From contig NZ_CP108006.1 in the NCBI RefSeq assembly GCF_036127095.1, forward strand, positions 3,782,001 through 3,846,000: a stretch of 64,000 bases of DNA, in the 5' to 3' direction. The position numbers were made by a program, and so were the translations under genes. Source of the DNA: Streptomyces sp. NBC_00335 (lineage in GTDB: Bacteria > Actinomycetota > Actinomycetes > Streptomycetales > Streptomycetaceae). The notes beneath the pieces were generated by a model, which did no database searches, was not told the origin of the DNA, and was given only the letters and a program-made list of their open reading frames with translations. This document shows positions 17,270-26,001 of the stretch, in pieces (position 1 is the first letter of the stretch; each line of letters starts with the position of its first letter).

Positions 17270-20101
17270 TCAGGCGGCGCCCGGCTCCTTGCCCGCCTCC
17301 TGCTGCATCGCCTGGCGCGCGAGCTCCACCCGGCTGGAGACGCCCAGCTTGGCGAAGGCGTGGCGCAGGTGCGTGTCCACGGTGTGCGGCGACAGGAACA
17401 GCCGCTCGGCGGAGGCCCGGTTGGTCAGCCCTTCTGCGACCAGACGCACCACGCGCAGCTCGGCGGCCGTCAGGCTGTCCCAGCCCGTCTGTGCCCGCTG
17501 CACCGACTGCCACTTCTTACGGCGCACGCCCAGCCCGCGCAGCGCCCGCTGGACCCGTGCCACGGACCGGGTGGCCCCGCAGTCCGTGAACCGGCCGAGG
17601 GCCTCCTCGAACAGGGCGACGGCGTGGCTGCGGCGCCCGGCCCGGGCCTCGGCGTGCGCGGTGTCCTCCAGGGCGATGCCCCGCGCCAGGTGGCGCGGGC
17701 TCGTGCGGTAGGCCTCCACCGCTGCGCGCAGGGAGGCCACGTCATCGTGCAGGAGGCCCTCGGCGTGGTGCGCGGCGGCCGTGAGCGAGACGGTCCTCGG
17801 GGTGCTGTCCGCCAGCCGCCGGGCCGTGAGCGCCGCCGCCTCCGCTTCCGGCCGGGCGCCCGCGTCGAGCGCGAACCGCACCAGGGCCGGCGCCGACCAG
17901 GAGACCTGGGTCAGCAGCAGGGGACGCTCCTCGAACTGCTCGTAGACGCCCGACAGGGCCGTCATCGCCGCCTTCGGGTCCCCCGCGGCGTACGCCAGCT
18001 GGGCCTGCAGCCAGGCGATGTCCTCCGCCACGACCCCGTACCCGGAGTCGACCATCCGGCGTGCCTCCCTGAACGTCTCCCGGCCCCGCGCCAGTTCGTC
18101 CCGGTGGATCTCCACCTGGCCGAGGATGGCGAGCAGCGACGGAACGATGGCGAGGGCGCTGAGCTGCTCGGCCACCGCCTTGCCGGCCCGCGCCTCCGCC
18201 TGGGCGTCGTCGAGCTGGCCGGCCATCATCCGCAACTCGGCCCGGCCGTAGTGCCACAGGGGCAGCGACCAGGCGGAGCCCAGTGTGCGCGCGTCGCCCT
18301 CACCGAGTTCGAACACGGCGTCGGCCTCGCTGAAGCGGTCGGCGGCGACCAGGGCGCGCCCCAGCCACAGCCGGGGGTGCCGGTGGCGTGCGTCCCCGCC
18401 CTCGTCGTCGGCCAGTTGCACGGCGTCCGAGGCGAGTGACACGGCCTCGTCGATCCTTCCCCGGATCCGTGCGGCGGCGCTGCGGGCCGCGCCCGCGTAC
18501 ACCGCGGTCTCCGGTTCTCCGACCGCCATCGCCTCGACCGCCGCGGCCTCCGCTCCGCGCAGGTCGTCGCCGTTGAGCAGGGCGTGCGCCTGGACGGCGA
18601 GGAGCTGTCCCCGTACCGCGTCCGGGACTTCGGGGTGGGCCAGCGCGCGGCGGGTGCACTCGACCGCCATCGCGTCCTGGCCGGCGTGTTTCAGCGCGTC
18701 CGCCAGCCCGACGTAGACCGCCGCCTCCTGGACGCGGCTGATGGTGCGATGCAGCGCCACCCCGCCCAGGTCACGTGCCTCCGTGATGCGTCCCGACGAA
18801 GCCAGCAGGCTCACGGCCTTGGCGATGAGGGACGGCGCCTTGGGGTCGTCGGGCGGCAGGATCTCCAGCGCTTCCAGCATCATGTCCGCGGCCGTGCTGG
18901 GGGAGGTGGAGGCCACCTCGTCCGCCGCCTCGCACAGCACGGTGATGGTGTGGGGGTTGTCCCGGCAGGCCCCGCGGACCAGGTGCAGCGCGGTCTCGGC
19001 GCGCCGGTTTCCCGTGGCCTCCAGGACGGTGGCGGCCTCCTGGTGCAGGACCCTGCGTACCGATCCGGACAGCCCGTCGTACACCGCCTCCCGGAGGAGC
19101 CCGTGGCGGAAGTCCAGCGCCGTGCCGTCGTCCAGGAGGATGTGCGCCTCCACCGCCTCTTGGACCTGGGGCAGCAGGGCGACACCGCGCTCGCCGAGCA
19201 GGCCGGCCGCCTCGCTCACCAGGAACGGCCTGCCGAAGACGGAGCCGGCCTCCAGGAACCGGCGGGTCGGCACGGACAGGTGGCGCAGCTGGCAGTCGAC
19301 GGCGGACAGGAAGTCCTCGGGCAGCGCGTCGCTCCCGTCGACCTCCACCGTCCCGTCGGTACGGTGCAACCGGCCGTCGGCATCGAGGGCGTTGAGCAGC
19401 TGGCCGAGCAGGAAGGGGTTCCCGCCGCTGCGCGCCGCGAGCGCGGCCAGCACGGATCCGGGGTCCCCGCCGACCGCGTGCGAACAGAACTGGGCGATGG
19501 CGTCGGAGTCGAGCGGACCGAGCGCGATGTGCTCCGCACCGTCCCGGCGGAGGTGGCCGAACACCTCGTACCCGAGCGCCTGGGCCGAGGGCGGGCGCCG
19601 GGCCAACAGCCACATCACCGAGTGGCTGCGCAGTCTGGGCACCAGGATCTGCAGCGTGAACGCCGTGAGCTCGTCCATCGACTGGGCGTCGTCCAGGGCG
19701 ATGAGCAGCGGGCGGGTGCGCGCGTACTCCTCGATGAGGTCGCCGAGCCGGCTGACCAGCCAGAAGCGGCCGGCCTCCTGGCCGCCCAGGCCGCCGAGCG
19801 CCGCCATGTCAGCCGAGTCCACGACGGGCGGCACACTGTCGCGCAGCGCGGACAGGAGGACCGAGAGCGGCGCCACCCGGTCCAGCTCGGTGGCGCGGCC
19901 GAGCGCACTGGTCATCCCGAGCCGCTCCGCTTCCCGGGCGGCCTCCTGCAGCAGCCGGGTCTTGCCGATTCCGGGCGGCCCTTCCACCACGAGGCACTGG
20001 CCGGTTCCCGAGGCTGCGGCTCTCAGGCTTTCCCGTAGCAAGGCCAATTCGGTATCCCGGCCCAAGGCCGGACCTGCCCACTCCACAATTGCGTTCCGCA
20101 T
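17270..20101 (-). CDS. large ATP-binding LuxR-type (LAL) transcriptional regulator
   Basis: A 943-residue LAL regulator. It has an N-terminal AAA/NACHT-like ATPase (Walker A GPPGIGKTRLLQ at about 41, Walker B LLIALDDAQSMDE), a long middle of TPR-like helices and a C-terminal LuxR HTH (about 880-935: LTAAELRVVRLVAEGLTN, LFLSPHTVDTHLRHAFAKLGV). Proteins of this type are usually cluster-situated activators that sense a small molecule or nucleotide. It is divergent from the griI operon across a 447-bp gap, so it probably controls that operon and perhaps the leftward one. I see no TTA codon in it, so direct bldA control at this gene is not indicated. No upstream Shine-Dalgarno is clear for ATG 20101. 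Confidence 0.9.
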   Translation of the reverse strand: MRNAIVEWAGPALGRDTELALLRESLRAAASGTGQCLVVEGPPGIGKTRLLQEAAREAERLGMTSALGRATELDRVAPLSVLLSALRDSVPPVVDSADMAALGGLGGQEAGRFWLVSRLGDLIEEYARTRPLLIALDDAQSMDELTAFTLQILVPRLRSHSVMWLLARRPPSAQALGYEVFGHLRRDGAEHIALGPLDSDAIAQFCSHAVGGDPGSVLAALAARSGGNPFLLGQLLNALDADGRLHRTDGTVEVDGSDALPEDFLSAVDCQLRHLSVPTRRFLEAGSVFGRPFLVSEAAGLLGERGVALLPQVQEAVEAHILLDDGTALDFRHGLLREAVYDGLSGSVRRVLHQEAATVLEATGNRRAETALHLVRGACRDNPHTITVLCEAADEVASTSPSTAADMMLEALEILPPDDPKAPSLIAKAVSLLASSGRITEARDLGGVALHRTISRVQEAAVYVGLADALKHAGQDAMAVECTRRALAHPEVPDAVRGQLLAVQAHALLNGDDLRGAEAAAVEAMAVGEPETAVYAGAARSAAARIRGRIDEAVSLASDAVQLADDEGGDARHRHPRLWLGRALVAADRFSEADAVFELGEGDARTLGSAWSLPLWHYGRAELRMMAGQLDDAQAEARAGKAVAEQLSALAIVPSLLAILGQVEIHRDELARGRETFREARRMVDSGYGVVAEDIAWLQAQLAYAAGDPKAAMTALSGVYEQFEERPLLLTQVSWSAPALVRFALDAGARPEAEAAALTARRLADSTPRTVSLTAAAHHAEGLLHDDVASLRAAVEAYRTSPRHLARGIALEDTAHAEARAGRRSHAVALFEEALGRFTDCGATRSVARVQRALRGLGVRRKKWQSVQRAQTGWDSLTAAELRVVRLVAEGLTNRASAERLFLSPHTVDTHLRHAFAKLGVSSRVELARQAMQQEAGKEPGAA

Positions 20102-20548
20102 CGTCCCCCCGATCAGTTGGCGAAACCCCCGGTTCTCCCATCCGGGCTGGTCATCAGCACGTCACTTCCCATGTCACGGTAACCGCTGCCGACTGATCGC
20201 CGATTTCCTTCTCGCGGAAGCAAAGCCCGGAAATGGCCGAAACATTTCCCTGCCCGGTGGCGAATGTGTCAATGCGCGGAGTGCCGGCCGATTCCTCGTT
20301 CGGGGCAGAAGGGCTGGTGTCCGCCCCTCCGCCGTCCGCAACGACCTCGGCCTTCCGCACCCGGGGCCGTACGGCCCTCCGTTCGAATCTCCCGTGCCCT
20401 TCACGGACGGGATCACGTAAACGGGCGATGGCACGCCATGGCCCCTCGGCGAAAACTTGCCGTCGACGGGCCGGGGGCACGCCGAGCGAGCCGGAACCGC
20501 GGACCGCTCGGCTCCCGCCCCACACCCGACAGGGAGGGGATGCGTGTA
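20102..20548. promoter_or_regulatory. divergent regulator / griI operon intergenic region with inverted repeat
   Basis: This 447-bp gap holds the promoters of the LAL regulator and the griI operon. It is the least GC-rich stretch of the cluster around 20160-20290. A short inverted repeat, GGAAATG-7 nt-CATTTCC at 20229-20249, is the best operator candidate I can see. A GGGAGGGG site at 20532-20539 serves griI. No convincing coding frame is present. Confidence 0.4.
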
Positions 20549-21403
20549 ATGTTCACCAATCTTTCGTTCGGCCGGCGGCTCCGATTGAGGCGCCTGTACG
20601 GAGACGGCGGCGACCGGCTGCTCGTCGTACCACTGGACCACCCCATCAGTGACGGGCCGATCGCCCTGCGAGAAGGCGGACTGGACGCCTTGGTCGGGCA
20701 GCTCACCGACAACGGCGCCGACGCCGTGGTCCTGCACAAGGGCGGGCTGCGCCACGTCAGTCCGGACCGGTTCTCCCGGACCTCGCTGATCGTCCACCTC
20801 AGCGCGAGCACCATGTACGCCCAGGACCCGGACTCCAAGTACCTGGTGAGCGGCGTCGACGAGGCACTGCGGCACGGCGCCGACGCGGTCAGCGTCCACG
20901 TGAACCTCGGTTCGGCCGAGGAGCAGCAGCAGATCACGGACCTCGGCCGCGTGTCGGACCTCTGCGACCAGTGGAACGTCCCGCTGCTCGCCATGATCTA
21001 TCCGCGGGGCCCGAAGGTCACCAATCCACGGGACCCCGAACTCGTCGCCCACGCCATCACCGTGGCAGCCGAACTCGGCGCCGACATCGTCAAGACGCCG
21101 TACGTGGGCTCGCCCGACGAGATGGCGGACGTCGTCAGGTCCGCGGCCATCCCGGTCATCGTCGCCGGCGGCCCGCGCAAGACCACGGTGCCCGACGTAC
21201 TGGCCTACGTGGACGAGGCGCTGCGCGGCGGCGTCAGCGGCTTCGCGATGGGCCGCAACATCTTCCAGGCCGCCGACCCCGGCGCGATGACGCGGCAGAT
21301 CGCGCAGCGCCTGCACCGGCTCCGCGGCGAGGAACTCGGCCTCGGCGATCACCGCCCCACGCAGAACCCGCGCCCGGAGCAGCTGCCGACCCTCGTGGGC
21401 TGA
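20549..21403 (+). CDS. griI: GriI-type aldolase (ADHH phosphate synthase) for 3,4-AHBA
   Basis: A 284-residue class I aldolase of the FbaB/DeoC-like family matching GriI. GriI joins aspartate semialdehyde and dihydroxyacetone phosphate to the C7 precursor of 3-amino-4-hydroxybenzoate. Motifs are LLVVPLDHPISDGP near the N-terminus, LHKGGLRH, SVHVNLGS, AMIYPRG, the Schiff-base segment ADIVKTPYVG, and VIVAGGPRKT plus GFAMGRNIFQ for phosphate binding. I choose the second ATG (20549) because GGGAGGGG lies nine bases upstream, whereas the ATG at 20540 directly abuts it. It heads the rightward operon; griH follows after 54 bp. The pairing with griH makes the assignment strong. Confidence 0.88.
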   Translation: MFTNLSFGRRLRLRRLYGDGGDRLLVVPLDHPISDGPIALREGGLDALVGQLTDNGADAVVLHKGGLRHVSPDRFSRTSLIVHLSASTMYAQDPDSKYLVSGVDEALRHGADAVSVHVNLGSAEEQQQITDLGRVSDLCDQWNVPLLAMIYPRGPKVTNPRDPELVAHAITVAAELGADIVKTPYVGSPDEMADVVRSAAIPVIVAGGPRKTTVPDVLAYVDEALRGGVSGFAMGRNIFQAADPGAMTRQIAQRLHRLRGEELGLGDHRPTQNPRPEQLPTLVG

Positions 21404-21457
21404 GCCCCGCCGGCAGCGTTCCACCTCATCTCACTCATACCCATCAGGGAGTAAGCA

Positions 21458-22564
21458 ATGAAGATCACCTGGCTTGATATCCGCGGTCTCGGCGAATCCA
21501 AGGAAGCGATCCTGCAGGAGGCGCTGCACTACCGCGTCGAAGGCATCGTCGCGGACGACGCCGCCGATCTGGCGGAGCTGCCGCCCACGATCACCAAGGT
21601 CCTCTTCCCGCAGGGCAAGGACCTGCCGGAAGACTTCGGCGACGCGACGGTGGTCGTCGTCGACCCCGCCCGTCACGGTGCGACCACGGCCGAACTGGCC
21701 ATCAAGCACCCCGGAGTGGAGTTCGGCCGCTTCGTGGAGATCATCGACGCGCCGACCCTGGAGGACGCCTGCGAGTCGGCGCGCACCGAGGCGTGGAGCC
21801 TGCTGCTCTTCCGCGACCCCACCAAGATCCCGCTGGAGATCGTCATCGCCGCGGCCGCCCGTGCGACGGGCAGCATGGTCACCATCGCCCAGGACATCGA
21901 GGAAGCGGAGATCATCTTCGGCGTCCTGGAGCACGGCTCGGACGGCGTGATGATGCTGCCCGAGAAGGTCGGTGACGCGGCCAAGCTGAAGGCAGCGGCC
22001 CAGACCGACGTGCCGGACCTCAACCTGACCGAGCTGGAGGTCGTGGAGACCTCGCACATCGGCATGGGTGAGCGGGCGTGCGTGGACACCTGCTCGTACC
22101 TCCGCGAGGACGAGGGCATCCTGGTCGGCTCGCACTCCAAGGGCATGATCCTGTGCGTCAGCGAGACGCACCCGCTGCCCTACATGCCGACCCGCCCGTT
22201 CCGGGTGAACGCCGGCGCCATCCACTCGTACACCCTCTCCAAGGACGAGCGCACCAACTACCTCAGCGAGCTCAAGGCGGGCAGCAAGGTCACGGCCGTC
22301 GACATCAAGGGCCAGACCCGGCTCGTGACCGTCGGCCGGGTCAAGATCGAGTCCCGTCCGCTCATCTCCATCGACGCGGTCGCGCCGAACGGCCAGCGGG
22401 TCAACCTCATCCTGCAGGACGACTGGCACGTGCGGGTGCTCGGCCCCGGCGGCGTCGTGCTCAACAGCACCGAGCTCAAGCCCGGCGACAAGGTGCTCGG
22501 CTACCTGCCGACCGAGGACCGTCACGTCGGTTACCCGATCGACGAGTTCTGCCTCGAGAAGTGA
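21458..22564 (+). CDS. griH: GriH-type 3-amino-4-hydroxybenzoate synthase (DHQ synthase II family)
   Basis: A 368-residue protein of the 3-dehydroquinate synthase II family, matching GriH, which cyclises the GriI product to 3-amino-4-hydroxybenzoate (3,4-AHBA) without the shikimate pathway. Visible conserved segments are KITWLDIRGL at the N-terminus, HGSDGVMMLPEKVGD, LTELEVVETSHIGMGERACVDTCS, GILVGSHSKGMILCVSETH, RPFRVNAGAIHSYTL and LNSTELKPGDKVLGYLP. It is the usual length of the family. GGAGT lies nine bases before ATG 21458. The stop overlaps the GTG start of the next gene by four bases, indicating coupled translation. Confidence 0.9.
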   Translation: MKITWLDIRGLGESKEAILQEALHYRVEGIVADDAADLAELPPTITKVLFPQGKDLPEDFGDATVVVVDPARHGATTAELAIKHPGVEFGRFVEIIDAPTLEDACESARTEAWSLLLFRDPTKIPLEIVIAAAARATGSMVTIAQDIEEAEIIFGVLEHGSDGVMMLPEKVGDAAKLKAAAQTDVPDLNLTELEVVETSHIGMGERACVDTCSYLREDEGILVGSHSKGMILCVSETHPLPYMPTRPFRVNAGAIHSYTLSKDERTNYLSELKAGSKVTAVDIKGQTRLVTVGRVKIESRPLISIDAVAPNGQRVNLILQDDWHVRVLGPGGVVLNSTELKPGDKVLGYLPTEDRHVGYPIDEFCLEK

Positions 22565-23349
22565 GTCCTCACACGCAGGTGGCGGGGACCGAGCGGCGGG
22601 TACTGGATTTCCACGTCCGGCTCGCCCCGGTCCCCCGGGCCCCGGATCGCCTGCTCGCCACGATGGACGAATGCGGCATCGGCCGCGCGGTGGTCTGCGC
22701 GGGCGGCACCATGCCGCTCGCGCAGCTCTCCCGCTTCCTCGTCGAGGGCGGGCACATAGAGTCCGACGCGGACAACGACGCGGTCCTGCGGGCGTGCGAG
22801 GCGTCGGACGGCCGGCTGATCCCGTTCTTCTTCGCCAACCCGCACCGGGATCCGGAGCACTACCGCAAGGCGGCGCCGGACTTCCGCGGCATGGAGATCT
22901 CCCCGGCGGTGCACGGGGTGGCTCTGACCGACCCGCGCACCGCCGGCCTCGTCGAGGCCGCCCGGGACTTCGGGCACAGCGTCTACACCGTCTGTCTGGA
23001 ACGTGACGGCAGCAGGGTCGCCGACCTCGTGTCGCTCGCCCTGCGGTACCCCGAGGTCACCTTCGTCCTCGGGCACGCGGGCATCGGGAACATCGACCTG
23101 TACGCCGTCGAGCTGATCGCCCCGCTGCCGAACGTGCTGCTGGAGACCTCCGGCGGCTACACCTGCGTCGCCCGCGCCGCGGTGGAACAACTCGGAGCGG
23201 ACCGAGTCCTCTTCGGCTCCGAAGCTCCGCTGCAGCACCCCGAGGTGGAGCTGACCAAGCTGCGCCACCTCGGGCTCGGCGACGAAGACTGGCAGAAGAT
23301 CGCGTGGCGCAACGCCTGCCGACTTCTCGGACAGGAGGAAACAGAGTGA
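22561..23349 (+). CDS. amidohydrolase-fold protein, predicted benzoxazole-forming cyclase
   Basis: A 262-residue member of the amidohydrolase 2 (TIM-barrel) family. Visible positions are DFHVR in place of the usual DxH metal site, FANPHRDPEHY, a VLGHAG segment and LFGSEAPLQHPEVE, where the usual catalytic Asp (GSDxP) is Glu. Amidohydrolase-like proteins close the oxazole ring in known benzoxazole pathways, and here the gene sits between griH and an adenylating ligase with GTGA overlaps on both sides. I therefore infer a condensation or cyclisation role rather than hydrolysis or decarboxylation. The GTG at 22561 overlaps the griH stop; a second GTG at 22579 is an alternative. The family is clear but the reaction is inferred. 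Confidence 0.78.
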   Translation: MSPHTQVAGTERRVLDFHVRLAPVPRAPDRLLATMDECGIGRAVVCAGGTMPLAQLSRFLVEGGHIESDADNDAVLRACEASDGRLIPFFFANPHRDPEHYRKAAPDFRGMEISPAVHGVALTDPRTAGLVEAARDFGHSVYTVCLERDGSRVADLVSLALRYPEVTFVLGHAGIGNIDLYAVELIAPLPNVLLETSGGYTCVARAAVEQLGADRVLFGSEAPLQHPEVELTKLRHLGLGDEDWQKIAWRNACRLLGQEETE

Positions 23350-24659
23350 CGACGACGGACAAGCTGCCCCAGCTCGGCGACTGGTCCACCTACGCGGAAC
23401 TGGCCGAGCTGCAACAGGCGATGCTGCCCGGGGTCCTCGCACGGGCCGCCAAGTCGCCCTTCCACCAAGCCCGGACGGGCGGCGACGCGATACCCGGCGA
23501 CCCGGGCGACTTCGCCCGGGTCCCGCTCACCACCAAGTCCGATCTCCGCGACAACTACCCGTTCGGCATGCTGGCGGTGTCCAACAGCGAGCTGGCGACG
23601 TACCACGAGTCCAGCGGATCCACCGGCCAGCCGACCCCCTCCTACTACACCGAGGAGGACTGGGTCGATCTCTCCGAGCGCTTCGCCCGCAAGTGGGTCG
23701 GCATCGACGCCTCGGACACGCTGCTCGTCCGCACCCCGTACGCCATGCTGCTCACCGGACACCTGGCGCACGCGGCGGGCCGGCTGAACGGCGCGACCGT
23801 GGTCCCCGGCGACAACCGCTCGCTGGCCATGCCGTACTCACGGGTGGTCAGGGCCCTGCACGACCTGCGAGTGTCGCTGACCTGGTCGATGCCCACGGAG
23901 TGCCTGCTGTGGGCCGCCGCGGCCAAGGCCGCGGGGCTCCGGCCCGACGAGGACTTCCCCGCGCTGCGCGCGCTGTTCGTCGGCGGCGAGCCGCTGAGCC
24001 CGGCCCGTCGGGCCAGGATCAGCAGGCTGTGGGGCGTGCCGGTGGTGGAGGAGTACGGCTCCACCGAGACCGGAAGCCTGGCCGGCGAGTGCACGGAGGG
24101 CCGCCTGCACCTGTGGGCCGACCGGGTCCTCTTCGAGGTCCGCGACCCGGACACCGGGGAGATCCGCAGGGAGGGCGCGGGGCAGCTCGTCGTCACCCCG
24201 CTCCACCGGGCGGCCATGCCGCTGCTGCGCTACAACCTGGAAGACTCGGTCGAGGTGTCGTACGACCCGTGTCCGTGCGGCTGGGTGCTCCCCACCATCA
24301 CCGTCCTCGGACGGGCCGTCTACGGGCACCGGATCGGCGAAACCCTCGTCACCCAGCACGGGTTGGAAGACCTGGTGTACCGGCTGCCCTTCGAACACGG
24401 GGTGCTGTTCTGGCGCGCGCAGACCGCCTCCGACCACCTGCGGGTCGAGATCGAGGTGGCGGACGAGCACCGGGCCGCCGCGTGCGCCGAGCTGGCCGTC
24501 ACGGTCCGGCAGGAACTGGGCGTGGAGTGCCGGGTCGAGGGAGTCGCCCCGGGAACCCTGGTGCCACAGGACGTGCTGACGGGCATGCCCGATGTCGTCA
24601 AGCCCAGGAGTCTGTTCGGCCCGGACGAGGACTGGAACAAGGCCATCCTCTACTACTGA
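23346..24659 (+). CDS. phenylacetate-CoA-ligase-like adenylating enzyme
   Basis: A 437-residue AMP-forming enzyme of the PaaK-like group, which should activate an aminohydroxybenzoate carboxylate as its adenylate, possibly for direct attack by a second aminohydroxybenzoate. Motifs are YHESSGSTGQPTPSYYTEEDW (P-loop-like), the VVEEYGSTETGSLAGE core, LLRYNLEDSVEV and the Cys pair of CPCGWVLPTITVLGRA, which is a PaaK-type zinc site. The GTG at 23346 has AGGAGG eight bases upstream and overlaps the amidohydrolase stop. No carrier protein or CoA-dependent acyltransferase is nearby, so the adenylate may be used directly. Substrate choice (3-hydroxyanthranilate or 3,4-AHBA) cannot be read from the sequence. 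Confidence 0.85.
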   Translation: MTTTDKLPQLGDWSTYAELAELQQAMLPGVLARAAKSPFHQARTGGDAIPGDPGDFARVPLTTKSDLRDNYPFGMLAVSNSELATYHESSGSTGQPTPSYYTEEDWVDLSERFARKWVGIDASDTLLVRTPYAMLLTGHLAHAAGRLNGATVVPGDNRSLAMPYSRVVRALHDLRVSLTWSMPTECLLWAAAAKAAGLRPDEDFPALRALFVGGEPLSPARRARISRLWGVPVVEEYGSTETGSLAGECTEGRLHLWADRVLFEVRDPDTGEIRREGAGQLVVTPLHRAAMPLLRYNLEDSVEVSYDPCPCGWVLPTITVLGRAVYGHRIGETLVTQHGLEDLVYRLPFEHGVLFWRAQTASDHLRVEIEVADEHRAAACAELAVTVRQELGVECRVEGVAPGTLVPQDVLTGMPDVVKPRSLFGPDEDWNKAILYY

Positions 24660-24683
24660 GACCGCCCGTCGAGAGTTGTGACT

Positions 24684-25895
24684 ATGATCCAGGATCGCAT
24701 GCCCCCCCAGTGGAAGCGTGAGGGCAGCCGCATAGCGGTCGTGGGCGCCGGCATCGCCGGCCTCACCGTGGCACTGGCCCTCGGCCGCGCCGGCATCCGC
24801 TGCGAGGTCTTCGAGCAGACGAAGAACCTGCGCGAGGTGGGGGCGGGTCTGCAGCTTGCGCCCAACGCCACCCGCATCTTGCACCAGTTGGGTCTCGCCC
24901 AGCGGCTGAAATCGGTGGCGGTGCGCCCCTCCGCCGTGGAGATGCGCCGCTGGGACGACGGCCGGCTGATCGGCCGAACCGAGCTCGGAGACGCCTGCGA
25001 AGAGCTCTACGAGGCCCCGTACTACACGGTGCACCGGGCCGATCTGCACCAGCAACTGCTCAGCAGCATCGACAACATCCTGCACATCGGCCGTCGGTGC
25101 GTGGGCGTCGAGGAACGGCCGGAGGGGGTACAACTCCGCTTCGAGGACGGCTCCGTGTACGAGGCCGACGTGGTGATCGGCGCCGACGGCATCCACTCCT
25201 TGGTGCGCGACTCCCTCGCCATGGACGAGCCCACCTTCTCCGGCCAGTCGATCTACCGGGGGCTGGTTCCGGGCGATCGGCTGCCGTTCCTCCTGGAGGA
25301 CCCGAAGGTCCGGCTCTGGTTCGGTCCGGAACAGCACGTCGTGTGCTACCCGGTGAGCTCCGGGCGGTGGATCAGCGTCGGGGCCACGGCTCCGGCCGGC
25401 GACTGGTCGGTCGAGGCGTGGACGGCCGAAGGCCGCGTAGAGGAGCTCCTCGAGACCTACCAGGGGTGGAACGAGGAAGTGCACAGCGTCCTCAAGTCCC
25501 TGGATTCCGTGAGCCGGTGGGCCCTGCACGACCGCCGGCCGCTCACGCACTGGTCCACCCCCCGGATCGCGGTCGTCGGGGACGCGGCGCACCCCATGCT
25601 GCCCTTCCAGGCACAGGGCGCCAACCAGGCGATCGAGGACGCGATCGTGCTCGCCGCCTGCCTGCGGGACGTGGCACCGGACGGCATCCCGGCGGCGCTG
25701 GCCCGTTACGAGCAGGCGCGCCGGCCGCGGACCGACGAGCTCCAGCGGCTGTCCCGGGCGAACTCCCGCACCTTCCACCTCTCCGACGGGGAAGGGCAGC
25801 GCGAACGCGACCTGGTCCTGGCCGGCACCCAGAACCTGCGCAAGCAGGACTGGCTGTACGGCTACGACGCGGAGTCGGCCCTCCTCGGGACGTAG
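24684..25895 (+). CDS. salicylate-1-hydroxylase-like FAD monooxygenase
   Basis: A single-component flavin monooxygenase of about 403 residues with RIAVVGAGIAGLTVALALG near the N-terminus, VVIGADGIHSLVR (DG motif) and RIAVVGDAAHPMLPFQAQG (GD motif, with the downstream NQAIEDA). Relatives hydroxylate salicylate-type acids, sometimes with loss of the carboxylate, so either ring hydroxylation or oxidative decarboxylation of an aminohydroxybenzoate is possible. I prefer ATG 24684, which has GAGAG eight bases upstream; GTG 24678 is also possible. It is the last gene of the griI operon, 24 bp after the ligase, and is followed by a strong hairpin. Confidence 0.85.
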   Translation: MIQDRMPPQWKREGSRIAVVGAGIAGLTVALALGRAGIRCEVFEQTKNLREVGAGLQLAPNATRILHQLGLAQRLKSVAVRPSAVEMRRWDDGRLIGRTELGDACEELYEAPYYTVHRADLHQQLLSSIDNILHIGRRCVGVEERPEGVQLRFEDGSVYEADVVIGADGIHSLVRDSLAMDEPTFSGQSIYRGLVPGDRLPFLLEDPKVRLWFGPEQHVVCYPVSSGRWISVGATAPAGDWSVEAWTAEGRVEELLETYQGWNEEVHSVLKSLDSVSRWALHDRRPLTHWSTPRIAVVGDAAHPMLPFQAQGANQAIEDAIVLAACLRDVAPDGIPAALARYEQARRPRTDELQRLSRANSRTFHLSDGEGQRERDLVLAGTQNLRKQDWLYGYDAESALLGT

Positions 25896-25919
25896 CGCGT
25901 CGGACGACCGAGAGCGGCA

Positions 25920-25961
25920 ACGCGACGACGCCGCGGCCCGTGGGCCGCGGCGTCGTTGCGT
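25920..25961. terminator. hairpin terminator after the griI operon
   Basis: A stem of about 20 bp (arms 25920-25939 and 25942-25961, centred on CCGCGGCCC) with one G-T pair and a very short loop lies 25 bp after the monooxygenase stop and 40 bp before the convergent aspartokinase stop. It can terminate both strands. Confidence 0.7.
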
Positions 25962-25991
25962 CGTTGCGTCGTTGCGTCATCGCGTCGTTGC
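25952..25991. repeat. 8-bp tandem repeat GTCGTTGC, five copies
   Basis: Copies begin at 25952, 25960, 25968, 25976 and 25984; the fourth is diverged (GTCATCGC). The first overlaps the 3' arm of the terminator hairpin, so the array probably arose by slippage on that arm. It ends about 10 bp before the aspartokinase stop. Confidence 0.8.
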
Positions 25992-26001
25992 GAGGAAGGC
26001 G

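Noticed and set aside
20549..24659. Grixazone-type phenoxazinone pathway
   Set aside because: GriI and GriH are present, but no copper phenoxazinone synthase (GriF) or carboxylate reductase (GriC/GriD) is seen.
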